Shown here in pieces: positions 13,031 through 22,213 of a DNA stretch of 64,000 nt. The stretch is from contig CAWELC010000012.1 in NCBI GenBank assembly GCA_963809875.1, positions 1-64,000 of the forward strand, given 5' to 3'. Position 1 is the stretch's first letter. Every line of letters begins with the position of its first letter. The translations under genes were made by a program, and so were the position numbers. The notes under the pieces are model-generated. The model was not told the DNA's origin and ran no database searches. It saw only the letters and a list, made by a program, of their open reading frames with translations. This DNA is from JAFGAS01 sp963809875 (lineage in GTDB: Bacteria > Desulfobacterota > Zymogenia > Zymogenales > Zymogenaceae).

Positions 13031-14161
13031 TCAGGCGAAGTCCTTCATGAGTCGAATAAACTGGTCGAAGAGATAGCCCGCGTCGTGGGGGCCGGGAGAC
13101 GCCTCCGGGTGGTACTGGACGCAGAAGAGGGGAAGCTGCCGGTGGCTGAACCCCTCGACGGTGTTGTCGTTAAGGTTAAGGTGGGTGATCCGGGCATCGG
13201 CGGGCAGCGAATCCGCGTCCACGGCAAAACCGTGGTTCTGGGAGGTAATCTCGACCCGATCGGTTATCAGGTTCTTCACGGGCTGGTTGCCTCCCCTGTG
13301 TCCGAACTTCAGCTTATAGGTCGTCCCCCCGAGGGCCAGGGCCGAAAGCTGGTGGCCCAGGCAGATGCCGAAGATCGGCTTCTTCCCGATGAGCTTTTTT
13401 ATCTCGGCTATTGCGTACGGCACTCCCTCGGGATCCCCGGGCCCGTTACTGAGCAGTATCCCGTCGGGCTTGAGCGAGAGGACCACGTCGGCCGGGGTGG
13501 AGGCGGGCACTACCTTGACCTTAATGCCCCGGGCGACCAGGGACAGTGCGATATTTTCCTTCAGGCCGAAGTCAAAGACCACCACCATGAGCCCGGTGTC
13601 CTTCGGGCGCCGGGAGGGGTGGCCGGTGATCGAGGAGAGGTCGGCGGGCTCTTTCTTGAACTCATAGATGGCGTCGGTGGTGACCTCCCTGACGAGGTCC
13701 CGGCCGATGAGCCCGGGGGAGCTCCTGGCCTTCTCGATGAGGATCTCGGGCGTGATGTCGACGGTCGAGACGACCGCCTTGATAGCCCCGCCGATCCTGA
13801 TGTGGCGCGTGAGCGCCCGCGTGTCCACCCCCTGGATGGCGATGATATTGTGGCGCTTGAGAAACGCCGAGAGCTCCTCATGGGAGCGGAAGTTGCTCGC
13901 GACCGGGGAGATCTCCTTGACGATGAATCCTTCCACCTGCGGCGTCCACGACTCGTTGTCGGCGGGATTGATCCCGTAGTTGCCGATCTGCGGGGTGGTC
14001 ATGGTGACGATCTGACCCTTGTAGGACGGGTCGGTGAGTATCTCCTGGTAGCCGGTCATGGAGGTATTGAAAACGACTTCGCCGTCACGGATACCGTCGG
14101 CCCCGAAGGTGCGGCCGTAAAAAATCGTCCCGTCTTCCAGTGCAATGGCGGCGTTTTTCAT
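13031..14161 (-). CDS. carA: Carbamoyl-phosphate synthase small subunit (glutaminase)
   Basis: CarA hydrolyses glutamine and channels ammonia to CarB. The N-terminal domain starts MKNAAIALEDG. The C-terminal class I glutamine amidotransferase carries the nucleophile motif GICLGHQ and the downstream QNHGFAVD and HPEASPGP segments. The ATG at 14161 is preferred because GGAGGT lies nine bases upstream. An in-frame TTG at 14185 would add eight residues of no family resemblance. The protein is about 376 residues, usual for the family. It is followed immediately by carB. Divergent promoters towards carA and the HD-domain gene must lie in 14162-14283. Confidence 0.97.
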   Translation of the reverse strand: MKNAAIALEDGTIFYGRTFGADGIRDGEVVFNTSMTGYQEILTDPSYKGQIVTMTTPQIGNYGINPADNESWTPQVEGFIVKEISPVASNFRSHEELSAFLKRHNIIAIQGVDTRALTRHIRIGGAIKAVVSTVDITPEILIEKARSSPGLIGRDLVREVTTDAIYEFKKEPADLSSITGHPSRRPKDTGLMVVVFDFGLKENIALSLVARGIKVKVVPASTPADVVLSLKPDGILLSNGPGDPEGVPYAIAEIKKLIGKKPIFGICLGHQLSALALGGTTYKLKFGHRGGNQPVKNLITDRVEITSQNHGFAVDADSLPADARITHLNLNDNTVEGFSHRQLPLFCVQYHPEASPGPHDAGYLFDQFIRLMKDFA

Positions 14162-14283
14162 GCGGGGGAGACCTCCAACCTCCAATAAAAAACTATATCG
14201 AAATTGTGCCGGAATTTCAAGACAATTGTGGACTGTCCACCAACAATACGTTATAATGACACGCTAACCCGGCAGGTCATCGT

Positions 14284-14850
14284 ATGATTCCGACCCGTTC
14301 GGAGTGCCTCGCGGTGCTGAAAGAACACGAGGTCCCCGAAAACATCATCGGCCACAGCATCGTCGTGGAGCGGGTCGCCCTCTTCCTCGGCGGGCAGCTT
14401 ATCGGCGCCGGAAACGAGCTGGATGCTGCGCTCCTTTCGGCAGGCGCCTTGCTGCACGACGTGGCCAAGATGCGGGGACTTGCCGAGGGGAGGCCCCACG
14501 GCGAGCTGGGGGCCGCCACCACCGACGATCTCGGGTTTGTCGAGGTCTCGCCCATCGTCGGCCAGCACGTGTGGCTTTCCGACTATGCCGACAACGGAGC
14601 GATCGACGAGGCAAAGCTCGTCAACTACGCGGACAAGCGGGTGAACCACGAAGAGATCGTTACCCTGGATGAGCGTTTTGAATATCTCTTCGAGAGATAC
14701 GGCTCGGCCTCTGACGAGGCGAGGCGGCGAATCACCGAGATGAAGAGGCTCACCCGGAATATAGAACGGCAGATATTCGCGAGGCTCGTGATCGCTCCCG
14801 GGGACCTGAAGAGACTGATTGAGGAGAGATATGGACTTCATTCTCGATAG
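14284..14850 (+). CDS. HD-domain phosphohydrolase
   Basis: The 188-residue protein carries the HD superfamily metal ligands: His24 (GHSIVVERVA), the HD pair H58/D59 in LLHDVAK, a His near 72 and His95, and Asp117 in NYADKRV. The family hydrolyses phosphate esters of nucleotides or related small molecules; the substrate here is not evident. The C-terminal third is helical and charged. Its 3' end overlaps the start of the dual-specificity phosphatase gene by 20 bases, so the two phosphatases are likely made together. Confidence 0.85.
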   Translation: MIPTRSECLAVLKEHEVPENIIGHSIVVERVALFLGGQLIGAGNELDAALLSAGALLHDVAKMRGLAEGRPHGELGAATTDDLGFVEVSPIVGQHVWLSDYADNGAIDEAKLVNYADKRVNHEEIVTLDERFEYLFERYGSASDEARRRITEMKRLTRNIERQIFARLVIAPGDLKRLIEERYGLHSR

Positions 14851-15286
14851 GCTGGCCATCGGCGACCTTTCGGACGCCAAGAACAGCACGATGCTCCTTG
14901 AGTGCGGCATCACGGCGATCCTCAACGTCGCCAAAGAGGCCCACCACGAGCCCGACACAAACTGCTTCGACTACTATAAGGTATCCATCGACGACGGCCA
15001 GGCAATGGACCTGTCGCACCTGTCGGAGGCGGTGGACTTCATTCACAGCCGCATCCGCCATGGAAAGGTGCTTGTGCACTGCCTCATGGGGGTGAGCCGA
15101 TCGTCGACGATCGTGCTGTGCTACCTGCATGAGTGCGGATTTTCCCTGAGGGAGGCGATGAACCTCATCAAGAAGAAACGGCCCGAGGCCCAGCCCCACA
15201 TCGCGCTCTATAACTCGGTAAGGGAATATTACCAGGCAAAGGAGGAAAAGCACAGAGTGCTTATCGCTTCCGAAAAGGGGAGATAG
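14831..15286 (+). CDS. Dual-specificity protein phosphatase
   Basis: The 151-residue protein is a compact eukaryote-like DSP. The P-loop HCLMGVSRS gives the CX5R signature with nucleophile C84 and R90. The general acid is probably D54 or D55 in VSIDDGQ. The ATG at 14831 is chosen because GAGGAG lies directly upstream; an in-frame TTG at 14819 is less likely. Known relatives remove phosphate from Ser/Thr/Tyr or from non-protein substrates. No protein kinase of the eukaryotic type is in the window. It overlaps the preceding HD gene. Confidence 0.88.
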   Translation: MDFILDRLAIGDLSDAKNSTMLLECGITAILNVAKEAHHEPDTNCFDYYKVSIDDGQAMDLSHLSEAVDFIHSRIRHGKVLVHCLMGVSRSSTIVLCYLHECGFSLREAMNLIKKKRPEAQPHIALYNSVREYYQAKEEKHRVLIASEKGR

Positions 15287-15479
15287 CGCCGTATTGTGCC
15301 TCTCCTTTTAAGCAGAGGATGCTCGGCGCGAGGAGTTGTTCGGTCCCCGGGACGAGGCGGTACAATCCGAGGGAGCCCCCGGAGTCTATCGCATCGGGGT
15401 TGTCGATAGGAGGGACTGCGGTTGATAGGTCCATTGGTCCGGTCCGGAAGCAAAAAACAGGATATGGAGAATTGATGCG

Positions 15480-17252
15480 ATGAATATCATGGGGATACAC
15501 GAATTCGGACACGATTCCGGTGTCGCACTGATCGCCGACGGTCGCCTTATGTCGATCGGGGAAGAGCGTCTCAACCGCAACAAACACTGCGGGGGATTCC
15601 CGGAGCTTTCGGTTGCGTATCTTCTTCAGGCGGCGGGTATCCACGAAATCAACGATGTTGATCTGATCGTGGGATTGACGCGGCTGGACAGGAACGGCGT
15701 AGAGAGGTTCGAGGCATCCATCCGAAAAATGCTCGGGTATCGGGGGAACGTCCACACCATCTCCCACCATGACGCCCACGCTGCTTCCGCCTTCTATCCG
15801 TCGCCTTTCGAAGAGGCCGCCGTCATGGTCGTCGACGGGTTGGGCAGCCAGGTCAACGATCTGGAGATAGGAAAGCCTCTCCCATTTATCAATCGCATCA
15901 TCGATAAAAAAGACTACCACCGATGCCATGAGGTGCAGTCTTTCTACCGTGCGAAGAACGGGACCCTCTCTTCGATACGGAAGGACTACTCGCTGCCGGA
16001 ATACCAGAACGGGCTGGGGCTTGTCTACATGGCGACCTCGGTATTCCTGAACTTTGGTGACTTCGGCTCCGGAAAGGTCATGGGACTTGCTCCCTACGGC
16101 GGTGTGAAGGGCAAGAGCATGACCCGTGACTTCTGTGATATCGTCGACGGGGCCGTCCTCACCGAGAGCGAAAAAAACTTTGTCAACTACGTCGACCGTT
16201 TCCAAAAGCGGTTCTACCCGAACGTCCCGATAAGGAAAAAAGAAACACTTCCTGACGACCTCTACACGGAGATTGCCTATTCGGTTCAGGAGGCGACGGA
16301 GCAGGCCCTCATTGAAATCGCAAACTATCTCCATCGGATCAGCCCCTCGGAGAATCTCTGCTACGCGGGTGGTGTCGGCCTGAACAGTGTGGCCAACAAG
16401 AAGATCCTCGACAATTCGCCCTTTGCAAATATCTTCATTCAGCCGGCCGCGTGCGACTCCGGGATCGCACTGGGGTGCGCCCTCTGGGGGGCCCATATGA
16501 TCGCGGGGGAAAACCCGAAGAAATATCGATTCAAGAACGCCTACCTGGGCAGACCCTACGGGGAAGAGGAAATACTAACCGCCCTTAAAACTACCCCGAA
16601 TATCCGCTTTTCCCGGGAGAAGAATATCGTCGGCAAGGCCGCACGGATGCTGGCGGACGGCAAAATCATCGGATGGTTTCAGGGAGGAAGCGAAGCCGGA
16701 CCGCGAGCGCTCGGACACCGGAGCATCCTGTGCGACCCGAGCAAGCCGGACATGAAGGACGTCCTCAACGCACGGGTGAAACACCGGGAGAGCTTCCGGC
16801 CCTTTGCCCCGTCCGTCCTCATGGAACACGCCTTTGACTATTTCGAGATCAGCTGTGAAAGCCCCTATATGCTCCTTATCGCCAAAGTAAAGGAAGATAA
16901 ACAAAGAATTGTCCCGGCCATCACCCACGTGGACGGGACGGCGCGCGTCCAAACGGTGACCAAGAAGGACAACGGGAGATACTACGACCTCATCAAGGAA
17001 TTCCATTCGATCACAAAAATTCCGGTGATCCTCAACACCTCTTTTAATATCGCGGGGGAGCCGATCGTCGAGACTCCCGCCGACGCCATCAGGTGCTTCA
17101 TGTCCACCGAGATGGACTATCTTTGCATCGAGGATTACTTTATCGAGGCGGCAGGACCGAAGGATCTCGTTCGCGGGCCGGTCGTCGACGAGAACCGTCT
17201 GAAGGCAGACGATATCAGGGGCGTGTTTTCGTGGTTTAAGGCCAAAGGGTAG
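15480..17252 (+). CDS. NodU/CmcH-family O-carbamoyltransferase
   Basis: The 590-residue protein has the two-domain plan of the carbamoyltransferase family. The N-terminal half is a Kae1/TobZ-like domain with GIHEFGHDSG at the start, the histidine motif HHDAHAASAF near residue 98 and VVDGLGS. The C-terminal half includes GGSEAGPRALGHRS and VILNTSFNIAGEPIV. These enzymes use carbamoyl phosphate and ATP to carbamoylate sugars or natural products. No sugar or polyketide gene adjoins it, so the acceptor is unknown. carAB, which makes the donor, lies 1.3 kb away on the other strand. A T-poor hairpin at 17286-17320 lies downstream. Confidence 0.9.
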   Translation: MNIMGIHEFGHDSGVALIADGRLMSIGEERLNRNKHCGGFPELSVAYLLQAAGIHEINDVDLIVGLTRLDRNGVERFEASIRKMLGYRGNVHTISHHDAHAASAFYPSPFEEAAVMVVDGLGSQVNDLEIGKPLPFINRIIDKKDYHRCHEVQSFYRAKNGTLSSIRKDYSLPEYQNGLGLVYMATSVFLNFGDFGSGKVMGLAPYGGVKGKSMTRDFCDIVDGAVLTESEKNFVNYVDRFQKRFYPNVPIRKKETLPDDLYTEIAYSVQEATEQALIEIANYLHRISPSENLCYAGGVGLNSVANKKILDNSPFANIFIQPAACDSGIALGCALWGAHMIAGENPKKYRFKNAYLGRPYGEEEILTALKTTPNIRFSREKNIVGKAARMLADGKIIGWFQGGSEAGPRALGHRSILCDPSKPDMKDVLNARVKHRESFRPFAPSVLMEHAFDYFEISCESPYMLLIAKVKEDKQRIVPAITHVDGTARVQTVTKKDNGRYYDLIKEFHSITKIPVILNTSFNIAGEPIVETPADAIRCFMSTEMDYLCIEDYFIEAAGPKDLVRGPVVDENRLKADDIRGVFSWFKAKG

Positions 17253-17493
17253 GGCGCGTCCGCGATTGCGCTTTCTTCCGGGGGGTGGCCGGCCTGCGGG
17301 CGTTTGCGATTTGCCGGCCATCACAAGAGACGTGTCCTTCTACTCGGTCGGAGGTCCGCGACGAAAGGAGAGGGAAAGCAGGGGAAGGGTGGTCGGCCGG
17401 GGAATGTGGAGATACGTAACGACCGGGCGTATGCCCGACGGAGCGTCTCCTTTTTAGTACTCTATAAGGTCCCGCATACGGATGAGGTGTGGT

Positions 17494-18417
17494 ATGAAGA
17501 AATTCCTCAAGATATCTCTGATCTTCGTCGCGTGTCTCGTTGTCGCCGGCTTCATCGGGAAATACTTTCTGCTGGACCGGGGCCCGATCCCGGCCGAGTC
17601 GACTTTCACCATTGATATGGACGAGGTCAGGAGGCTTGCCGCGGCCGACAACGCGGGGCTTCCGGTCGAGGTACGGTCCCTTGTCGTCGCCAAGGGGACG
17701 TTCCCTGCCCGGATAGTCATTGCCGGAGCGGGCGGAGGGGAGATCCCGATGACCTTTGCCTCCTATCAGGTGGTCTACCCGGACAAGACCGTCGTCATCG
17801 ATTCGTGTGCGGACAAGGCGTCCTTTGAGGCGATGCCCTTTGCGCCGAGCGATTATTCCGATGAAAACTACAAGGTCCTCCAGGAGTCGCTGAAGAAAGC
17901 GTCATTGGTTTTAATAACCCACGAGCATTACGACCATATCGGAGGCGTCGCAACATCCCCCTATATCAATGAGATACTCCCTCGCCTCCTCCTTACCACC
18001 GAACAGGTCGAAAGCCCCCTCATGAAAGACGCGGGATTCCCAACCGGGGCGTTGGACGGGTATACGCCGCTGTCGTACGACCGTTATTACAGCCCGGCCC
18101 CGGGCATCGTCCTGATCAAGGCGCCCGGGCACGCACCGGGACAGCAGATCATCTACGTGAGGACGAAAGACGGCCGTGAATACCTCTTTGTCGGGGACAT
18201 CGTGTGGAGTCGTGAGAACCTGAAGCGGGAGGTGAATCGGCCGCTTCTGATGTCTCTGGTGATGAACGAAGACCTGGAAGCCGCCCGGGGAGAGATCCGG
18301 TGGATCATCGATGATCTCTACAAGAACCCGAACAACGCCATAACGTATGTCGTCTCCCACGACGGTGAGCAGCTTGTCCGAATATATCGGGGCAGGGGTC
18401 ATCGCTCGCGGGTTTAA
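17494..18417 (+). CDS. Membrane-anchored metallo-beta-lactamase-fold hydrolase
   Basis: The protein begins MKKFLKI followed by one hydrophobic segment (about residues 7-27), giving a signal anchor or uncleaved signal. The mature part has the MBL-fold motif HEHYDH at 143-148, then PGHAPGQQ, VGDIVW and a final SHDGEQ. These supply His/Asp ligands for two metals. The substrate is unknown; the location is probably periplasmic. The ATG at 17494 is preferred to the one at 17482 because a GAGGTG lies just upstream and the protein then starts with a normal signal sequence. Confidence 0.82.
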   Translation: MKKFLKISLIFVACLVVAGFIGKYFLLDRGPIPAESTFTIDMDEVRRLAAADNAGLPVEVRSLVVAKGTFPARIVIAGAGGGEIPMTFASYQVVYPDKTVVIDSCADKASFEAMPFAPSDYSDENYKVLQESLKKASLVLITHEHYDHIGGVATSPYINEILPRLLLTTEQVESPLMKDAGFPTGALDGYTPLSYDRYYSPAPGIVLIKAPGHAPGQQIIYVRTKDGREYLFVGDIVWSRENLKREVNRPLLMSLVMNEDLEAARGEIRWIIDDLYKNPNNAITYVVSHDGEQLVRIYRGRGHRSRV

Positions 18418-18537
18418 ATAGCGGGGGTCGGCAGGGTACCGCCGCGTCGGACATGGGCCGACCGTGTCGGTTCGCGGGCCGTCTAATCATCGCCCGCCGT
18501 CGTTTTGTAGCGGTTTTCTCATAGCGGGGAGCGTTCG

Positions 18538-19524
18538 ATGCAGGAAGAATATACCATCTTTCAGCTTTCCGACACCCACTTCGACGGGAAGAACGTCGAC
18601 CTCCTGGAGCTCGTGCTCAATTACCTGGTCGAGATCGGCCCCCGATACGTCCTGTTCACCGGCGACGTCGTCGACGGCCCGAAATACGATCCGCATCCCT
18701 TCATGCACATGATCAGGGACGCCCTTGCCCGCGTGAAGAAAAACACCGGCAGGCTCCCGATCTTCCTGGTGATTCCCGGCAACCACGACTTCTTCTGGGA
18801 GGGGACCTACGGCTTCAGGAAAGACCGGCGCTTCTATCAGGCCTTTCGCGAAGTGGAGCGTTCCTTCTTCTTCTCTCCCGCAGACGAGATCACCATCGTC
18901 CCCTTCGACTCCAACCGGGTTGTGGAGCCGCGGGGCGGATTCAAGCGAAGACTTCTACAGAGGATCCGCTACAAGTCCCACGGGCTGATTATCGAAAAGG
19001 ACCTCGATGACTTCTCCCAGCAGATTCACCGTTTGGAGAAATCGGAAAATGCCCACGCCTTCCAGAGGTCCCTGAAGATCGCCCTCGTCCACCACCACCC
19101 GTTGCCGACCACCTATAGCTATCTCCCGGCGCTGGCCGACGAGAGCTACATGATGCTCGAAAACGCGGGGGTATTCATCTACCGGCTCGTCCAGGAGAAC
19201 TTCGATCTGATCCTCCACGGCCACCGACACTATCCCCAATTCTGCCGTGCCGCCTACTACGATTCGAAGGGAAACGAAAAGGTCATCTCGGTCCTCGGGT
19301 GCGGCTCATCGGGGAAGCCCTACGACCAGTGGATAGCGACCGCGGGTCACAATTTCAACCTGATCCACGTCCATCAGGACGGCTCCGTGACGGCCGAGCA
19401 GTATTTCAGGTTAGGCACGGGCGAATTCACACCGGCGGAGCGGATCATCACGATCCGGGGTCCCAAAAGGATGGAAAAGACAATTGAACATGAACCGGGA
19501 GGATGGTTCGGCCCGCAATTTTAG
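18538..19524 (+). CDS. Calcineurin-like metallophosphoesterase
   Basis: The 328-residue protein has the full metallophosphoesterase signature: D12 and H14 (SDTHF), D43 (TGDVVDG), GNHD at 81-84, HHHP at 185-188 and GHRH at 228-231. No signal peptide is seen, so it should be cytoplasmic. Family members cleave phosphomonoesters or diesters of nucleotides, nucleic acids or proteins; this one cannot be assigned further. Its 3' end overlaps the start of the broken methyltransferase gene, suggesting co-transcription. Confidence 0.88.
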   Translation: MQEEYTIFQLSDTHFDGKNVDLLELVLNYLVEIGPRYVLFTGDVVDGPKYDPHPFMHMIRDALARVKKNTGRLPIFLVIPGNHDFFWEGTYGFRKDRRFYQAFREVERSFFFSPADEITIVPFDSNRVVEPRGGFKRRLLQRIRYKSHGLIIEKDLDDFSQQIHRLEKSENAHAFQRSLKIALVHHHPLPTTYSYLPALADESYMMLENAGVFIYRLVQENFDLILHGHRHYPQFCRAAYYDSKGNEKVISVLGCGSSGKPYDQWIATAGHNFNLIHVHQDGSVTAEQYFRLGTGEFTPAERIITIRGPKRMEKTIEHEPGGWFGPQF

Positions 19525-20166
19525 GGCCAGGGCGCGCAAGACCTTCGACACGGCGTCGTCGTTCTACGGACTATTTGACTTCTTCTCGAAAGGGGTCTTT
19601 GGCGAGGCGGCGGCGCTCCTGCCCCGGACCATCCCGATGGGACCGGAGACCTCGGTGCTGGAGGTCTTCTGCGCGACGGGGTTCTTCTCCCGCATCCTTG
19701 CCGCCGGAGGCTCGCGCGTGACGGCGCGTAGACCTCTCGCCCCTGATGGTCACAAGGGCGCGGCGGGAAGCGCGCGGCCTTCCCGTCGAGTTCCTCGTGG
19801 CCGACGCCGCCGACCTCCCGTTTGGTGACGACACCTTCGGGCTGGTGGTGGCGGGGCGCGGGCTGCACGGCATGCCCCGGGTAGTCAGGGACGCCGTCGT
19901 GGCCGAGATCCACAGGGTTTGTGCGGGCCATGCCCTTTTCATGGAGCCCACGCGCCCCGTGTCGCCTCGTCGAACGGGCGATTATGGGGGTCCTCGAACG
20001 GCTCGAGGGAGGATATGACGACTACCGTGACTTTATCGCCACGGATTTCAAGGCCTACCTCTCGGGCCTGGGTTTTGTCCCGCGGGACCTGATCTCCCGC
20101 GACGGCCAACAGATACTGCTTGCCGCCAAAGGCCCGAAGCCCCGTTCCTCCGCCGGTCGCCTCTGA
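19490..20166 (+). pseudogene. SAM-dependent methyltransferase, frame broken twice
   Basis: Three frames together encode one class I methyltransferase of about 225 residues. The first frame gives SVLEVFCATGFFSRILAAGGSRVT (motif I). The second resumes with VDLSPLMVTRAR, then ADAADLPFGDDTFGLVV (motifs II-III). The third resumes with RLVERAIMGVLERLEGG to the end. Breaks lie near 19727 (one extra base) and 19962 (one extra base, a T). If the bases are correct the gene is dead. Because many genes in the window show the same kind of break, consensus errors are at least as likely. The ATG at 19490 overlaps the metallophosphoesterase gene. Confidence 0.75.
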
Positions 20167-20182
20167 TACTCCCATCTTTCCC

Positions 20183-20212
20183 TTGACACGCCGCCAGCCG
20201 GCCCGTTATTAT
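20183..20212 (+). promoter_or_regulatory. Candidate sigma-70 promoter of the MFS gene
   Basis: TTGACA at 20183-20188 and TATTAT at 20207-20212 are separated by 18 bases. The predicted start of transcription falls within the ATG triplets at 20215-20223, so the mRNA would be nearly leaderless. Confidence 0.4.
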
Positions 20213-20214
20213 CG

Positions 20215-21453
20215 ATGATGATGATACGCGACCCTCGTAACGACTTCTCGATCAACGCCATGGCGCTGACCATCTTTACCACCAACATCGGCGGCGGTAT
20301 CATCATCTCGATACTCTCGCTCTACATCAAACACCTCAACATAAGTCTGACGCTGGGGGGACTGGCTATCTCGCTGTTTGCCATCACCCGGGGCATCTCT
20401 CAGCCGATCGTCGGGCACTTCATCGACAGGATCGACCCCCGGCCTGTCATCACCGCGGGGATCATTATCTTCACGATCGCCTCGGCGGCGCCCGCAATCC
20501 CAAACGCGATCATCCTCTTTACCGCTCGGGCGCTGTTGGGTATATCCTCGGGGATGGTGGTCGTGGCCTGCTACACGATCATCGCGCGACTCTACGGGGA
20601 TGCCTACCTGCGCAGGATGGCCAATGCCCGTTTTATGGCGCTGGAGATGATCGGCTCGATCGTCGGGCCGGTGCTGGGGTCGGTGACCTTCTGGCTGTCG
20701 GGCTCCTTTTCGTCGCCCTTCATCGTCTGCTCGATGTTCGGGGTGATCGCGCTGGCGCTCTTCCTGAAACGGGTAAAGGATATCGGAGGCGACAGGCCGC
20801 CGCAGGTGGCCAACAACGACAATCCGTCCGCCGGGCGAATGAAGTTCGCACCCGGGGGGCTGGCCGCCCTGTCGCTGTTATCGGGCCTGAACTTCACGCT
20901 CATGTTCGTCTGGGGCGGGCTCCTGCTGATCATGCCCCTGTTTGCCGATTCGGTTGGGATCGCCGGGTACAAGGCGGGCTACCTCTTCGGGGCGCTTTCG
21001 TTCGGGATGATCCTCTCCATCTGGATGACCCAGCGCGAGTTCTTCGGCAAGGTCCGCATCGAGCCGCTGATCATCGTGGGGAGTTTTTTCGCCCTCATTC
21101 CCCTGACGATCCTCGTCTTCGTGACGCATTTTTGGATCTGGCTCCTGATATTCTGGGCGATGGGGATGGGGGTAGGGGTTCTCTTTCCGATCTTTCCTTC
21201 CATGGCCACGGAGGCCATAGTCGACCGGCCGGGGCAGGGGGTGAGCTACCTCGAGATGGGCGGGAATATCGGGTTTATCCTCGGCCCGATCATGGCCTCG
21301 CTTTTCGTGCGGGGCAACGACGTGACGCTCCCCTTCTATTTCGAAGTGGCCGTTTCCTACGTGACGGTGCCGGGGGCGATCGCCCTGGTGTTTCTGAGGT
21401 CGCGGATGGCGCGGGCCAAGAAGGAGCTCACAGAAGAGTCTTTGACTCAGTGA
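20215..21453 (+). CDS. Major facilitator superfamily transporter
   Basis: The 412-residue protein has about twelve hydrophobic segments in two six-helix halves, with a charged loop near residues 190-215 between them. The first loop contains GHFIDRIDPRP, a version of the MFS signature between helices 2 and 3. The substrate cannot be told from sequence; the general look is of a drug or sugar efflux-type carrier. Three consecutive ATG codons (20215, 20218, 20221) are possible starts. Its 3' end overlaps that of the convergent nicotinamidase gene by 26 bases. Confidence 0.88.
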   Translation: MMMIRDPRNDFSINAMALTIFTTNIGGGIIISILSLYIKHLNISLTLGGLAISLFAITRGISQPIVGHFIDRIDPRPVITAGIIIFTIASAAPAIPNAIILFTARALLGISSGMVVVACYTIIARLYGDAYLRRMANARFMALEMIGSIVGPVLGSVTFWLSGSFSSPFIVCSMFGVIALALFLKRVKDIGGDRPPQVANNDNPSAGRMKFAPGGLAALSLLSGLNFTLMFVWGGLLLIMPLFADSVGIAGYKAGYLFGALSFGMILSIWMTQREFFGKVRIEPLIIVGSFFALIPLTILVFVTHFWIWLLIFWAMGMGVGVLFPIFPSMATEAIVDRPGQGVSYLEMGGNIGFILGPIMASLFVRGNDVTLPFYFEVAVSYVTVPGAIALVFLRSRMARAKKELTEESLTQ

Positions 21454-22084
21454 ATAGCACGCCCGCGTCCTCCATCGTCTTGAGGGACATCTCCAGATGT
21501 CCGGGTGGAGAGGCGACCGGGCGGGTGAGGTCGTAGATGACCACCGCCTCAAAGCCCATCGCTACGGCGTCTTTTGCGCTGTAAAAGACGCAGTAGTCCA
21601 GCGCCAGCCCGGACAGAAATACGCGACGCGCCTTCTTGGTCTTCAGGTAGCCCGACAACCCCGTCTCGGTAACCATATCGTTTTCCTTGAGCACCGAATA
21701 GCTGTCGATATCACGGTGGTAGCCTTTCCTGAGGATGAGCGTCGCCCGGTCGGCCTCAAACTCCGGGTGGAACGCGGCGCCCTTTGTCCCCTGAATACAA
21801 TGATCGGGCCACAGGACGGGCCCCAGCCCCGGGGCCTCGAACAGGTCGTAGGGCGACTTTCCGGGGTGCATGCTGGCAAACGAGCGGTGGTCCTTCGGAT
21901 GCCAGTCCTGGGTGGCAACCACGGTCACGAAGAGGGGAAGGACCCGGTTGATGCCGCCGACGATCTCGTCGCCTCCCGAGACGGGGAGGTTGCCTCCGGG
22001 CATAAAATCGGGTTGGAGGTCGACCACGATGAGGGCGTCATCCGGCCTGACCAGGATGTCTTTCGAAAAGCGTATATCGGGCAT
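21428..22084 (-). CDS. pncA: Nicotinamidase / isochorismatase-family hydrolase
   Basis: The 218-residue protein has the catalytic triad of the cysteine hydrolase family: D22 (VVDLQPDFMPGG), K120 (LRKGYH) and C165 (LALDYCV). It also has the metal motif DWHPKDH (60-66). The WPDHC and GTKGAAFHPE segments are those usual in nicotinamidases, which convert nicotinamide to nicotinate in NAD salvage. An ATG at 22084 follows a GGAGG-containing leader. No other NAD genes are adjacent. Confidence 0.9.
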   Translation of the reverse strand: MPDIRFSKDILVRPDDALIVVDLQPDFMPGGNLPVSGGDEIVGGINRVLPLFVTVVATQDWHPKDHRSFASMHPGKSPYDLFEAPGLGPVLWPDHCIQGTKGAAFHPEFEADRATLILRKGYHRDIDSYSVLKENDMVTETGLSGYLKTKKARRVFLSGLALDYCVFYSAKDAVAMGFEAVVIYDLTRPVASPPGHLEMSLKTMEDAGVLFTESKTLL

Positions 22085-22213
22085 GGGGCCTCCTTGTGGC
22101 GTTACTATAGTGTATCGCGTCGATTTGTGTCAAGTGAAATGGGGCCGGCCGGGACGGCGATCCGGGAAATTGGCTATTGAAATCGGTGCGATATCTTGGT
22201 ACAATAAGCGCCA

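Noticed and set aside
17266..17457. Short plus-strand frame after the carbamoyltransferase
   Set aside because: The Arg/Gly-rich sequence has no ribosome site and contains a palindrome that looks like transcript-end structure.
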